A DNA stretch of 10,576 bases from CAZYPH01 sp964649095 (GTDB lineage: Bacteria; Bdellovibrionota; UBA1018; UBA923). Both the position numbers and the translations under genes were made by a program. A model generated the notes under the pieces. It did not search any database. It had not been told where the DNA came from and was given only the letters and a program-made list of their open reading frames with translations. Location: contig CAZYPH010000081.1 in assembly GCA_964649095.1 (NCBI GenBank), positions 1 through 10,576 of the forward strand, given 5' to 3'. Of this stretch, positions 1 to 7,712 are shown in pieces. Numbering within the stretch: position 1 is the first letter of the stretch; each line of letters begins with the position of its first letter.

Positions 1-2208
1 GCGCGCAGCGTGGCCTACTATCACGACCAGGCCCAAGCAGCGGAAGACAAGACTCGAGCTACTCACCGAGATGGTTGGACAGCCGAGGATAATGCAGAGG
101 CTCTGCGATTGACTCAAGAGATTGATACGGAAACAACCGGGGCATTTGGCCGATTACGCGATCGATGGCGATCGGTCCGTCAACGGCTTTCTTCAGAACC
201 ATCGACTATAGCCCCGACGCGCGACGGCCCCGCACCGGATTCGCTAACGGCAGATCCGACAGGTGTTCATCGGGTGACTACTTTTGGCGGTGCTTTAGCG
301 CACTTTTTATTCTCGTACGCTTCGCTGACGCCCGCATTTTCGGGGTTGGTGCACCTGTGGAATCAGTTTACTATTTTTCGTCGAATGGTTTTGGCTGGGC
401 CGATATCATTTACGCTCTTCATGGTTTATCCAACGCTAATTTCAGCTGCCTTGAATACCAATGGCACTAGTTTGGTAGTGCCATCAGCCACTAACGGTGT
501 TCGTCAGAATATTTATGAGGTTGTTCGGCGTGCGATGGCTCGAATACGTGCGGACGAATCTTTAGAGGCACTAGAAGCATTAGAGCGCGCGATTATCCGT
601 GCAGAACAAGTCGTTTTTGGCGAAATCTATCCGCGTGCTTATGAAGATGCCGTCGCGTTTGCTTCACGAACCGGGCGGCCTGTCGCAAATCTGGTTCCTA
701 GGCGCTTAACTGTGGGTGGTGCTTCTGTATCCAATTTAAATTTATCGCGAGCAAACGGAAATGACGATCCTGGTTTCACCGTGACCATGCGGCACGAGAT
801 TTTTGTGGGCGTAGCCTATGAGGCTGTGATGACACAAGTGTTAGGTGATTTTTTAAGGAATTTGCCTGATGCCCCAGCAGTTGGGGCCAATTCGACCAAT
901 CTTCAAGACCTCAAAGCCCGAGCAGTAGGTCACGCTGAGGCGTTTGCTCAAGTGCCCGAAGAGACGATAAGGGAAGCCGCTAGAGAAGTAATGGCCGCAG
1001 AATCATTTCGAAATCAGTTTGCGAGCCAATGGGATTCTCGCTCTGGCTTGCTGGGCGAACGACTACGACGGTTTTCTACAGGTGGCGGAGAGAACTCGAC
1101 AGGCGGGGCGCGATGGGACTCCGCTAGAAATATGCTTGGAGCATTTTTTTCGCGTCGCGTACGTAGTACAATCGACGGTTTTTTGGCCACAGCGTCGAGC
1201 GCAAGAATTCGCATCGCTATTGAGCAAATGCGCGTTCCGGGCGCTATGGCTCGGGCTGTTCGTCAGACTCTATCGGCTCTAATTGTCAAAAAAGTGGCCG
1301 GTATAGTAATGATCTCATTTGCGACGGCTCAGATCCGGACTGGTATTAATCGACCGTTTTATCCTGAATCCATGATGGGGCCTGACTCCTATTTCTATAT
1401 GAGTAAGTATTTGTTTTTGGGTCTGGCTACGTCGGTCTTTATCGACGCACTGGCGACTACTTGGGGAAAACTTCAGGAAAATTCAGTTAACGAAGAAAAC
1501 TTAGGTAGCGTGCCGACTGAGGCTGAATACCGACGAGGGTATTCGTCGTGGTTTGCTCGGCACTTGTTGTTTAATCGTGATGTTACGTTTTTGAAAACAA
1601 GACGAAATTATATTGATATTATCTGGGGAAATATGGGGCCAGCGTTTGTTCTAATGGCTGTAACCAACTTTTGGACTCTTGGTCGTTTTGATCTGGATGG
1701 TTATTTAACGGGATACATCCTTGCCTTTACCTTGGGCTTAGATGTGGTCAATATGTGGTTAGAGCAAATTCTTCAAGCTTCGTCTTTTTGGGAGTTTGCT
1801 CGAGTGCCGCATCGTTTACGCTCGCACCCGACTGTCGTTTCTTGGTGGGAACGTCGAGTGCAACGGCGTCAGTTCATTTTCAGTTTATGGGAAAAGACGC
1901 TTTTCGATTTCTTTATCTCGGCTGTTGGGAATGTCCAGAGAGGACCTTCGCAGCAAGTTGGCACCGAAGGCTTTAGTCGAATTTTATTTNNNNNNNNNNC
2001 GACAGAATGGATGCGCAGTTTGTTTGATGCTGTTCTAACACGTACTCGACAGGCTCCGACACCGATAGCGGTTGCGGCGGAAACTGTAGTTGGCTTTTGT
2101 GATCGCCTGTTAACCAACGATTATACTTCTTGGGGCAATGGTCATGAAGTGGACCCAAGAAATATTCGTGTTAGTAGTTCAGAGGTAGCTGGCCCACGAT
2201 CCCATTAG
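1..2208 (+). CDS. Large multi-span membrane protein of unknown function, 5'-partial, with an N gap
   Basis: I do not recognise this protein and assign no function. The frame is open from base 1. A GTG at 10 is the first possible start, but no ribosome binding site fits in the 9 bases before it, so the gene probably begins outside the window. Numbering from that GTG (732 codons): a charged, hydrophilic N-terminus (1-90); two hydrophobic stretches (about 92-117 and 126-148); a long helix-rich, Ala/Glu/Arg-rich soluble region (about 150-420) with a Gly-rich linker near 356-367; then further hydrophobic stretches near 421-445, 462-487, 534-558, 566-588 and 622-643. There is no signal peptide, CxxC motif or nucleotide-binding loop that I can see. 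Ten N fall at codons 661-664; the same frame continues on both sides, which supports one gene. It ends at a TAG, and a hairpin 22 bases later separates it from the act operon. The coding call is secure; the role is unknown. Confidence 0.8.
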   Translation, partial: ARSVAYYHDQAQAAEDKTRATHRDGWTAEDNAEALRLTQEIDTETTGAFGRLRDRWRSVRQRLSSEPSTIAPTRDGPAPDSLTADPTGVHRVTTFGGALAHFLFSYASLTPAFSGLVHLWNQFTIFRRMVLAGPISFTLFMVYPTLISAALNTNGTSLVVPSATNGVRQNIYEVVRRAMARIRADESLEALEALERAIIRAEQVVFGEIYPRAYEDAVAFASRTGRPVANLVPRRLTVGGASVSNLNLSRANGNDDPGFTVTMRHEIFVGVAYEAVMTQVLGDFLRNLPDAPAVGANSTNLQDLKARAVGHAEAFAQVPEETIREAAREVMAAESFRNQFASQWDSRSGLLGERLRRFSTGGGENSTGGARWDSARNMLGAFFSRRVRSTIDGFLATASSARIRIAIEQMRVPGAMARAVRQTLSALIVKKVAGIVMISFATAQIRTGINRPFYPESMMGPDSYFYMSKYLFLGLATSVFIDALATTWGKLQENSVNEENLGSVPTEAEYRRGYSSWFARHLLFNRDVTFLKTRRNYIDIIWGNMGPAFVLMAVTNFWTLGRFDLDGYLTGYILAFTLGLDVVNMWLEQILQASSFWEFARVPHRLRSHPTVVSWWERRVQRRQFIFSLWEKTLFDFFISAVGNVQRGPSQQVGTEGFSRILFXXXXTEWMRSLFDAVLTRTRQAPTPIAVAAETVVGFCDRLLTNDYTSWGNGHEVDPRNIRVSSSEVAGPRSH
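1990..1999. other. Assembly gap (10 N)
   Basis: Ten consecutive N interrupt the first gene. The reading frame is maintained if the gap is taken literally as 10 bases, since plausible coding sequence continues to the TAG at 2206-2208. Gaps of exactly 10 N are often placeholders, so the true length is uncertain and residues may be missing here. Confidence 0.95.
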
Positions 2209-2229
2209 GAAACTTGTATTTTTTTAAAA

Positions 2230-2275
2230 AATTAGTGAGGCGTTGCAAAAAAACATTTCCAAAGCCTCACTAATT
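2230..2275. terminator. Hairpin after the first gene, terminator-like; U-tract on the minus strand only
   Basis: A perfect 12-base inverted repeat, AATTAGTGAGGC (2230-2241) and GCCTCACTAATT (2264-2275), extends inward by three more pairs after one mismatch, leaving a loop of about 14 bases. It lies 22 bases after the stop of the first gene, the usual place for an intrinsic terminator. On the + strand the stem is followed by CTACAAAATAAAA, which gives no U-tract. On the - strand the stem runs straight into a T run, complementary to the A run at 2226-2230. The sequence is therefore a better terminator for leftward transcripts, although no leftward gene is visible. It may still end or stabilise the mRNA of the first gene. 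Confidence 0.55.
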
Positions 2276-2342
2276 CTACAAAATAAAATCCAAATCATTA
2301 CATCAAAAATTCGAAACGACAGTTTTACGTCGCCAATTATTT

Positions 2343-2373
2343 TTGAATTAATACATAAAGTTATTTGTATAGA
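2343..2373 (+). promoter_or_regulatory. Possible sigma70-type promoter for the act operon
   Basis: TTGAAT (2343-2348) could serve as a -35 box and TATAGA (2368-2373) as a -10 box, with a 19-base spacer that is longer than ideal. The surroundings are strongly AT-rich, while the following 100 bases before actA are more GC-rich, as expected for a transcribed leader. This would give a 5' leader of roughly 110 bases. The match is only moderate and the consensus in this organism is unknown. Confidence 0.25.
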
Positions 2374-2382
2374 TAAATAACT
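2359..2382. repeat. Palindrome overlapping the possible -10 region; operator candidate
   Basis: Inverted repeat with 8-base perfect arms, AGTTATTT (2359-2366) and AAATAACT (2375-2382), separated by 8 bases. Its size and symmetry fit a dimeric regulator site, and its centre covers the candidate -10 box, so binding would be expected to repress. It does not match an FNR/CRP-type TTGAT-N4-ATCAA site. In such AT-rich DNA, chance palindromes are possible. Confidence 0.3.
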
Positions 2383-2489
2383 CAATGCCTCGCGTCTGAA
2401 GTTCAGCTTGAACGTGAGTTTGGCTGTTGCAACAACACGCAGGGGTTCGTCACGGCGCGTAATTTACGTGCTGGCGAAGGGCAAAATTC
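2383..2489 (+). promoter_or_regulatory. Leader region of actA with short palindromes
   Basis: This 107-base stretch between the candidate promoter and actA is clearly less AT-rich than the DNA before it. It contains a small inverted repeat GTTCA-GCT-TGAAC (2401-2413), a perfect 10-base palindrome TGTTGCAACA (2425-2434), and a near-palindrome centred on CGTAATTTACG (2458-2468). The only ATG before actA, at 2385, opens a four-codon frame (M-P-R-V-stop). I recognise no riboswitch class. The actA ribosome binding site AAGGG (2477-2481) lies 8 bases before the ATG. Confidence 0.3.
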
Positions 2490-3143
2490 ATGAATGTGAC
2501 AGACAATAATTCAGACAATGAAGCAGGTAATAGAAACGACGTTTCCCAAAAAGGTATTGCCAAAAAATACAAAATTTTGGGTGCACTCGTATTTTTAATC
2601 ATCGCCGGTACAGCCGTAAGCGCCTTACGTCGCACAGCGGTAAATCAAGGCTATGCGCCCACGCAGCCGATTCCTTTCAGCCACAAACTCCATGCTGGTC
2701 AATATAATATTCCGTGTATGTATTGCCACGTGGGCGTTGAAAAGAGTCGCCATGCAACGATTCCATCCACAAATATTTGTATGAATTGCCACTCTCAAGT
2801 GAAGACCGATAGCCCTCATATCGCTAAAATCCGCGAGGCTTTCGAATCAGGCAAGCCGATCGAGTGGGTTAAAGTCCATGATATGCCCGACCATGTTTAT
2901 TTTAACCACAAACGCCACGTCACCAAAGGCATTGCTTGTGAAACGTGCCACGGCGACGTGAAAAAAATGGCTGTAGTGAAACAGGCCAAAGCGCTCTCGA
3001 TGGGGTGGTGTTTAGATTGCCACCGCGGTCAGAATAAAGAGCTTCCAGCTAGTATTGCCAAAGCCGAAGTGGAAAATCCACACGGTACCGGAATTCCAAA
3101 GGGTGGCGTAGCGCCGGTTAGTTGCTACACGTGTCACCGCTAG
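2490..3143 (+). CDS. actA: ActA, pentaheme c-type cytochrome subunit of Alternative Complex III
   Basis: Membrane-anchored multiheme cytochrome c that carries electrons on the periplasmic face of ACIII. The 217-residue protein has a polar cytoplasmic N-terminus, one hydrophobic anchor (about 27-46) followed by LRR, and five CxxCH heme sites: CMYCH (76-80), CMNCH (97-101), CETCH (150-154), CLDCH (174-178) and CYTCH (212-216). The last site ends one residue before the C-terminus. Five hemes plus an uncleaved N-terminal anchor match known ActA. PFSHKLHAG and FNHKRHV, placed before heme motifs, supply candidate distal His ligands, as in cytochrome c7/NrfH-like folds. The start at 2490 has AAGGG 8 bases upstream. 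It is the first gene of the operon, 53 AT-rich bases before actB. By homology it works with ActB and ActE in passing electrons to cytochrome c or directly to a terminal oxidase. Confidence 0.95.
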   Translation: MNVTDNNSDNEAGNRNDVSQKGIAKKYKILGALVFLIIAGTAVSALRRTAVNQGYAPTQPIPFSHKLHAGQYNIPCMYCHVGVEKSRHATIPSTNICMNCHSQVKTDSPHIAKIREAFESGKPIEWVKVHDMPDHVYFNHKRHVTKGIACETCHGDVKKMAVVKQAKALSMGWCLDCHRGQNKELPASIAKAEVENPHGTGIPKGGVAPVSCYTCHR

Positions 3144-3196
3144 TGTTCAGCCCTTTTAATGTTTTAGAAATTTATAAATAAAATAGGACTTCTACG

Positions 3197-6100
3197 ATGG
3201 CTTCTAATTTAGAATTAAACGCATCTGATGAATCAAACAAAACCTACTGGCGCGCAGCAGGTGATCTTGAAGACCAGGTGGGACCACACCAACCAGAACC
3301 AGAGTTTTTGTCGTCACCGACGCGTGAAGGTGAAGTCGATGGGTTGAGCGACAGCTCGCGCCGAACCTTTATGAAGATCATGGGCGCTAGTTTCGCGTTA
3401 CTTGGAACATCCGCCTGTACGCGACGTCCAGTTGAAAAAATTGTTCCATTCCACCGCAAACCCGAAGATGTCACTCTTGGAGTGCCGCAGTATTTTGCAT
3501 CTAGCTGTGTCGAGTGTAGTTCGGGGTGTGGCACCGTCGTGAAGTCTCGTGAGGGGCGTCCGATTAAAATCGAAGGCAATCCTAAACACCCGCTTTCTCA
3601 AGGCGGTTTGTGTGCTCGCGGTCAGGCCTCAGTATTGAATCTTTACGATCCTGATCGATTACGTACACCGGTGTTGCCTGCACGAAAAGGCGCTTCGAAT
3701 GAAGGCAAGTGGGCCGATATCGATGGGGCGTTGGGCACTGCACTGTCGGCGTTAAAACAGTCGGGTTCGATTCGCATTTTAACGTCAGAGTCCACAAGTC
3801 CAACCCGTCGCAAATTAATTAAAGAGTTTTTGTCGGCATTCAAAGACGGTAAACACGTCGTCTATGAACCGTTGGCTCTTGAAGAAGTAGGTTTAGCTGG
3901 CGAGATCACGTTTAGTTCACGCACTGCGCCGCGTTTAGTTTTAGATAAAGCCGATTACATTTTATCGTTTGGTGCTGACTTTTTAGGCAACTGGGGCGAC
4001 CCGATTAGTTATTCGAAAGCCTTCTCAAAAGTGCGTCGCGTAGGTTCTACGGCAGAGCAGGGGCGCACCAAAAAAATGGCCAAATTTGTGGCCTTCGAGT
4101 CGATGATGACCATCACCGGTTCGAACGCCGATCTGCGTCTACCAGTAAAAAGTGGTGACGAAGTACGTATCGCATTAGCCATTTTGCATGAGCTGGTGAT
4201 CGGCCAAGGCAAAACAGCTTTGGCTTCTGATGCCGAGTTTAAAAAGATTTTAGGCGGTTATGCCCCATCGGTTGTAGCGGCCGAGTGTGGTCTTTCTGCG
4301 GATGCCATACGCGACGTTGCCAACCAACTTTTTGAGAATCGTACCCGAGGCCTTGTTGTCGGCGCCGGCCATAACTTAAAAGGCGACGCCGGTGTGGCAC
4401 TTGAAGTTACCGTAAATCTTTTGAATGCTGCATTGGGCAACGACGGTGTTACGGTTGATGGTACTGAGAATGTCAGCCCGATCCACAGTTCTTGGAATGA
4501 TCTCCAACAACTCGTTGCTGATATGAAGTTGGGTAAAATCGATGTTCTTTTTATTCAAGACTTCAATCCGATTTTTGCTCTTCCAAAAGCATTGGGCTTT
4601 GAAGAAGCGTTGAGCAAAGTTAAAAAAGTAGTCGTTTTTTCGGCTTATTTAGACGAAACCGCACAAAAGGCGGACTATGTTTTGTCGACTCCGCATGGAT
4701 TAGAAGTCTGGGGCGACGTGGAAAACAACACCGCTCTATTAAGTGTGGTGCAACCTACCATTCGACCGTTGTACTCCAACCGCAGTTTTGAAGATAGTTT
4801 GCTAGCCCTTGGGCAAGCTGCTGGCGGATTGTTTGCCGGTGTCGCTTCGTACCATGAGTATCTAAAAAACACTTGGAAGACCCAGTACGCACCGCAGCAC
4901 AGTGGCGGAAAATCTTTTGATTTATTCTGGGAAGACACGTTGCGTGATGGTTTTGTGGGCAAGGTATCTAGCTCAGGTAAGTCACGCGCCATTAACCTAG
5001 GTTCGGTAAAAGGCTTTTTAGGCCAGCTTGCTAAACGAGAGTCCGGTTTTTCTGTCGTCGTTTATCCGAATATGGCTCAGTACGATGGCCGTCATGCCAA
5101 TAACGGCTGGTTGCAAGAGTTGCCAGATCCTATTACTAAAGTCACTTGGGATAACTACGCTGCCATCTCCTCAGGCACAGCCAAAAAAATGGGTGTAAAA
5201 GAGGGCGATGTCGTCAAAGTAGCCGTTGGTGCCGAGTCGGTTGATTTACCGGCTTACATTCAGCCAGGTCTTCATGATGAGACAATTGCATTACAAATGG
5301 GTTACGGCCGCACAGCTGCGGGTCGTGTGGGCAACGCTATTGGTGTCAATGTTCAGAATCTAGGTCAAATCGGAACTCGAGCCCTACAGTGGGGCGCCCT
5401 AAAGTCTAGTATTAGTAAAACAGGCCGCACAAGTAAGTTAGCCACGACGCAAAAGCACCACAGTATTGAAGGCCGTGCCGTTGTAAAAGAGGCTAGTTTA
5501 GCAGCCTACGCGAAAGACTCACATGCGGGTAATAAGGGGCATGAAGAAGATCTAACTCTCTGGCCTAAACATGATTACAGTGGTTATCGATGGATGATGG
5601 CCATTGACCTCAACGCCTGCACGGGGTGTAGCGCGTGTATCATCGCGTGCCAGTCCGAAAATAATATTCCAATTGTGGGCAAAGAGTTTGTGAGCTCCAG
5701 CAGAGAAATGCATTGGTTGCGCATCGATCGTTATTATTCTGGTCGTGCGGATCAGCCTGAAGTCATCCACCAACCAATGATGTGCCAACATTGCGAGAAC
5801 GCACCATGTGAAACCGTGTGTCCAGTATTGGCAACAATGCACGACCACGAAGGTATCAACCAACAAGTGTACAACCGCTGTGTGGGTACCCGTTACTGCG
5901 CAAACAACTGCCCGTACAAAGTGCGACGCTTCAATTGGTTTACGTTTACCGATGTCGCAGCACCACAGAACTTGGCGTACAACCCCGAAGTTACCGTGCG
6001 TACGCGCGGCGTAATGGAAAAGTGCACGTTCTGCATCCAACGTGTCATTGAAGTAAAAGACAAAGCAAAAGACCACAGCCGTAAAGTAATGGACGGCGAA

Positions 6101-6274
6101 GTAAAAACAGCCTGTCAGCAAAGCTGCCCGACCGATGCTATCGTGTTTGGGGACATCAATGACAAGGCTAGTAGGGTGAACGCTGTTTCTAAAGACCCAC
6201 GTGGCTTCCATGTTTTACATGAGTTGAACGTAAAGCCGTCCGTGACTTACTTAACTAAAATCAGGAACACATAA
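3197..6274 (+). CDS. actB: ActB, fused molybdopterin-oxidoreductase-like and iron-sulfur subunit of Alternative Complex III
   Basis: The periplasmic electron-wire subunit, 1025 residues. The N-terminus shows the extended Tat-export arrangement of this family: a KTYWRAAGDLED segment (about 15-26), SSRRTFMK with the twin Arg at 55-56, a hydrophobic stretch, and Cys74 in GTSACTRR, a possible lipidation site. Residues about 95-760 resemble the molybdopterin oxidoreductase fold; C104-x2-C107-x3-C111-x27-C139 is the classical N-terminal [4Fe-4S] motif. Residues about 795-1000 are a PsrB/NrfC-like ferredoxin domain: C808/C811/C814/C818; C863/C866/C871/C875; C895/C901/C905, where Thr898 replaces the usual fourth Cys, fitting a [3Fe-4S] site; and C943/C946/C973/C977. 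In studied ACIII this half holds three [4Fe-4S] and one [3Fe-4S] clusters, and the first half binds no molybdenum. AGGA (3185-3188) lies 8 bases before the ATG. actC starts 4 bases after the stop. Confidence 0.95.
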   Translation: MASNLELNASDESNKTYWRAAGDLEDQVGPHQPEPEFLSSPTREGEVDGLSDSSRRTFMKIMGASFALLGTSACTRRPVEKIVPFHRKPEDVTLGVPQYFASSCVECSSGCGTVVKSREGRPIKIEGNPKHPLSQGGLCARGQASVLNLYDPDRLRTPVLPARKGASNEGKWADIDGALGTALSALKQSGSIRILTSESTSPTRRKLIKEFLSAFKDGKHVVYEPLALEEVGLAGEITFSSRTAPRLVLDKADYILSFGADFLGNWGDPISYSKAFSKVRRVGSTAEQGRTKKMAKFVAFESMMTITGSNADLRLPVKSGDEVRIALAILHELVIGQGKTALASDAEFKKILGGYAPSVVAAECGLSADAIRDVANQLFENRTRGLVVGAGHNLKGDAGVALEVTVNLLNAALGNDGVTVDGTENVSPIHSSWNDLQQLVADMKLGKIDVLFIQDFNPIFALPKALGFEEALSKVKKVVVFSAYLDETAQKADYVLSTPHGLEVWGDVENNTALLSVVQPTIRPLYSNRSFEDSLLALGQAAGGLFAGVASYHEYLKNTWKTQYAPQHSGGKSFDLFWEDTLRDGFVGKVSSSGKSRAINLGSVKGFLGQLAKRESGFSVVVYPNMAQYDGRHANNGWLQELPDPITKVTWDNYAAISSGTAKKMGVKEGDVVKVAVGAESVDLPAYIQPGLHDETIALQMGYGRTAAGRVGNAIGVNVQNLGQIGTRALQWGALKSSISKTGRTSKLATTQKHHSIEGRAVVKEASLAAYAKDSHAGNKGHEEDLTLWPKHDYSGYRWMMAIDLNACTGCSACIIACQSENNIPIVGKEFVSSSREMHWLRIDRYYSGRADQPEVIHQPMMCQHCENAPCETVCPVLATMHDHEGINQQVYNRCVGTRYCANNCPYKVRRFNWFTFTDVAAPQNLAYNPEVTVRTRGVMEKCTFCIQRVIEVKDKAKDHSRKVMDGEVKTACQQSCPTDAIVFGDINDKASRVNAVSKDPRGFHVLHELNVKPSVTYLTKIRNT

Positions 6275-6278
6275 GAGT

Positions 6279-7712
6279 ATGAGCACAGCAGAGATCGTAC
6301 TAAAAAATGCGGCCCAGTTAGTAAAAGAGCCGTTAGTTGAACCGGGGAAAACCTACGCCGACGTTAATGATGATGTCTGCGGAATTTTAGAATCCTTTCC
6401 AACCAAGCTTTGGTTTAAAGCGTTTGGACTGGCGGTTTTTTTACTCACCATTGGTACGGGGTTGATAGCGCTGACTATTGGTACGGGTATCGGTCAGTGG
6501 GGTTTGAATCGAACGGTCGGTTGGGCCTTTGATATTACCAATTTCGTATTTTGGATTGGTATCGGCCACGCAGGTACGTTGATTTCTGCAATTTTGTTTC
6601 TCTTCCGTCAGCACTGGCGTACATCGATCAACCGCTCTGCCGAGGCGATGACGATTTTCGCCGTGATGACAGCCGGTATTTTCCCGCTATTGCACACAGG
6701 GCGCCAGTGGTTGGCAGCGTTTTGGTTGTTTCCGTATCCGAATAATCGTCAACTGTGGGTGAATTTTCGTAGTCCGTTGTTGTGGGACGTGTTTGCGGTA
6801 TCCACTTACTTTACGATTTCGGCGGTGTTTTGGTACATCGGTCTGATTCCAGATATCGCTTCGGTGCGAGACCGGGCAAAAAACAATATTCGTAAATTGA
6901 TTTATGGGGTGTTGTCGCTTGGTTGGACAGGCTCTGCCCGCGCTTGGAACCACTACGAGACCGCCTACATGTTGTTAGCGGGGCTTTCGACGCCGCTAGT
7001 GTTGTCGGTGCACAGTATCGTATCGTTTGACTTTGCTGTGTCATTGTTACCCGGCTGGCATACCACAATTTTTCCACCATACTTCGTAGCGGGCGCAGTG
7101 TTTTCTGGTTTCGCAATGGTGATCACCCTCTTGGTAATCGCGCGTGAAGTGTTGCCGCAGCTCAAAAATTATATCCGTCTGGTTCACTTAGAGAACATGA
7201 CGAAAATTATCCTCCTGACAAGTATGTTGGTAGGGTACGCCTACATCTCTGAGTTTTTTATCGCATGGTATTCAGGCTCTGCTTGGGAGCGTTTCCACTT
7301 CTTTAACCGTATGTTCGGACCTATGTGGTGGTCCGCAGCCTTTATGTACGGCTGTAACGTGATCGCACCTCAGTTTTTCTGGTTCAAACGCGTGCGTCGC
7401 AGCATTCCTGCGATGTTTGTATTGTCGATATTTGTGAATATCGGCATGTGGTTTGAGCGCTTCACTATTATTGTTACGTCGCTTTATCGTGATTTTTTGC
7501 CTTCCTCGTGGACAAGTTATGTACCTTCTTGGGTGGAGGTTGGCATTATGATCGGAAGTTTTGGTATCTTCTTTACGCTGTTTTTACTGTTCTGCCGAGT
7601 GTTGCCGATGATTGCCATGGCTGAAGTTAAAGCTGTGATTCATCTGGCATCACACGAAGGCGGAAACCACCACTCTACCTCAACTGGTCAGACAGGAGCA
7701 CACCATGCTTAA
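6279..7712 (+). CDS. actC: ActC, NrfD/PsrC-like quinol-oxidising membrane subunit of Alternative Complex III
   Basis: Integral membrane subunit of 477 residues, the usual length for ActC, with about ten hydrophobic spans after a roughly 45-residue polar N-terminus (KTYADVNDDVCGILESFP before the first span) and a His-rich tail. Family features are visible: LLHTGRQW with His139, RSPLLWD with Asp170, and the SVHSIVSFDFA segment in the central spans. His139 and Asp170 fall where conserved residues proposed to bind or deprotonate the quinol occur in studied ACIII; this assignment is from memory of the family, not from alignment. It sits against the [3Fe-4S] end of ActB and hands over quinol electrons. 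The start at 6279 follows the actB stop by 4 bases and uses AGGAA (6263-6267), which lies inside the end of actB. The stop overlaps actD by 8 bases, implying coupled translation. ActF is its homologue in the same operon. Confidence 0.94.
   Translation: MSTAEIVLKNAAQLVKEPLVEPGKTYADVNDDVCGILESFPTKLWFKAFGLAVFLLTIGTGLIALTIGTGIGQWGLNRTVGWAFDITNFVFWIGIGHAGTLISAILFLFRQHWRTSINRSAEAMTIFAVMTAGIFPLLHTGRQWLAAFWLFPYPNNRQLWVNFRSPLLWDVFAVSTYFTISAVFWYIGLIPDIASVRDRAKNNIRKLIYGVLSLGWTGSARAWNHYETAYMLLAGLSTPLVLSVHSIVSFDFAVSLLPGWHTTIFPPYFVAGAVFSGFAMVITLLVIAREVLPQLKNYIRLVHLENMTKIILLTSMLVGYAYISEFFIAWYSGSAWERFHFFNRMFGPMWWSAAFMYGCNVIAPQFFWFKRVRRSIPAMFVLSIFVNIGMWFERFTIIVTSLYRDFLPSSWTSYVPSWVEVGIMIGSFGIFFTLFLLFCRVLPMIAMAEVKAVIHLASHEGGNHHSTSTGQTGAHHA

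Noticed and set aside
165..1282. Open frames of 101 and 87 codons in another forward frame within the first gene
   Set aside because: They overlap the much longer continuous frame and look like shifted translations; neither has a start signal or recognisable domain.
3244..3579. A 111-codon open frame on the - strand over the 5' end of actB
   Set aside because: It is a shadow of the Tat and cluster-motif region of actB, with no independent coding signal.
5552..6211. A 219-codon open frame on the - strand opposite the ferredoxin half of actB
   Set aside because: It lies antisense to four well-conserved Fe-S motifs. Its composition, rich in Val, His and Thr, is what complementing the sense codons produces, and it shows no ribosome binding site or recognisable domain.
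3197..7712. A polysulfide, DMSO or tetrathionate reductase (molybdenum enzyme with an NrfD anchor) instead of ACIII
   Set aside because: The pentaheme ActA, the fused B subunit with a three-Cys third cluster, DUF3341 ActD, monoheme ActE and second NrfD-like ActF together are specific to ACIII.
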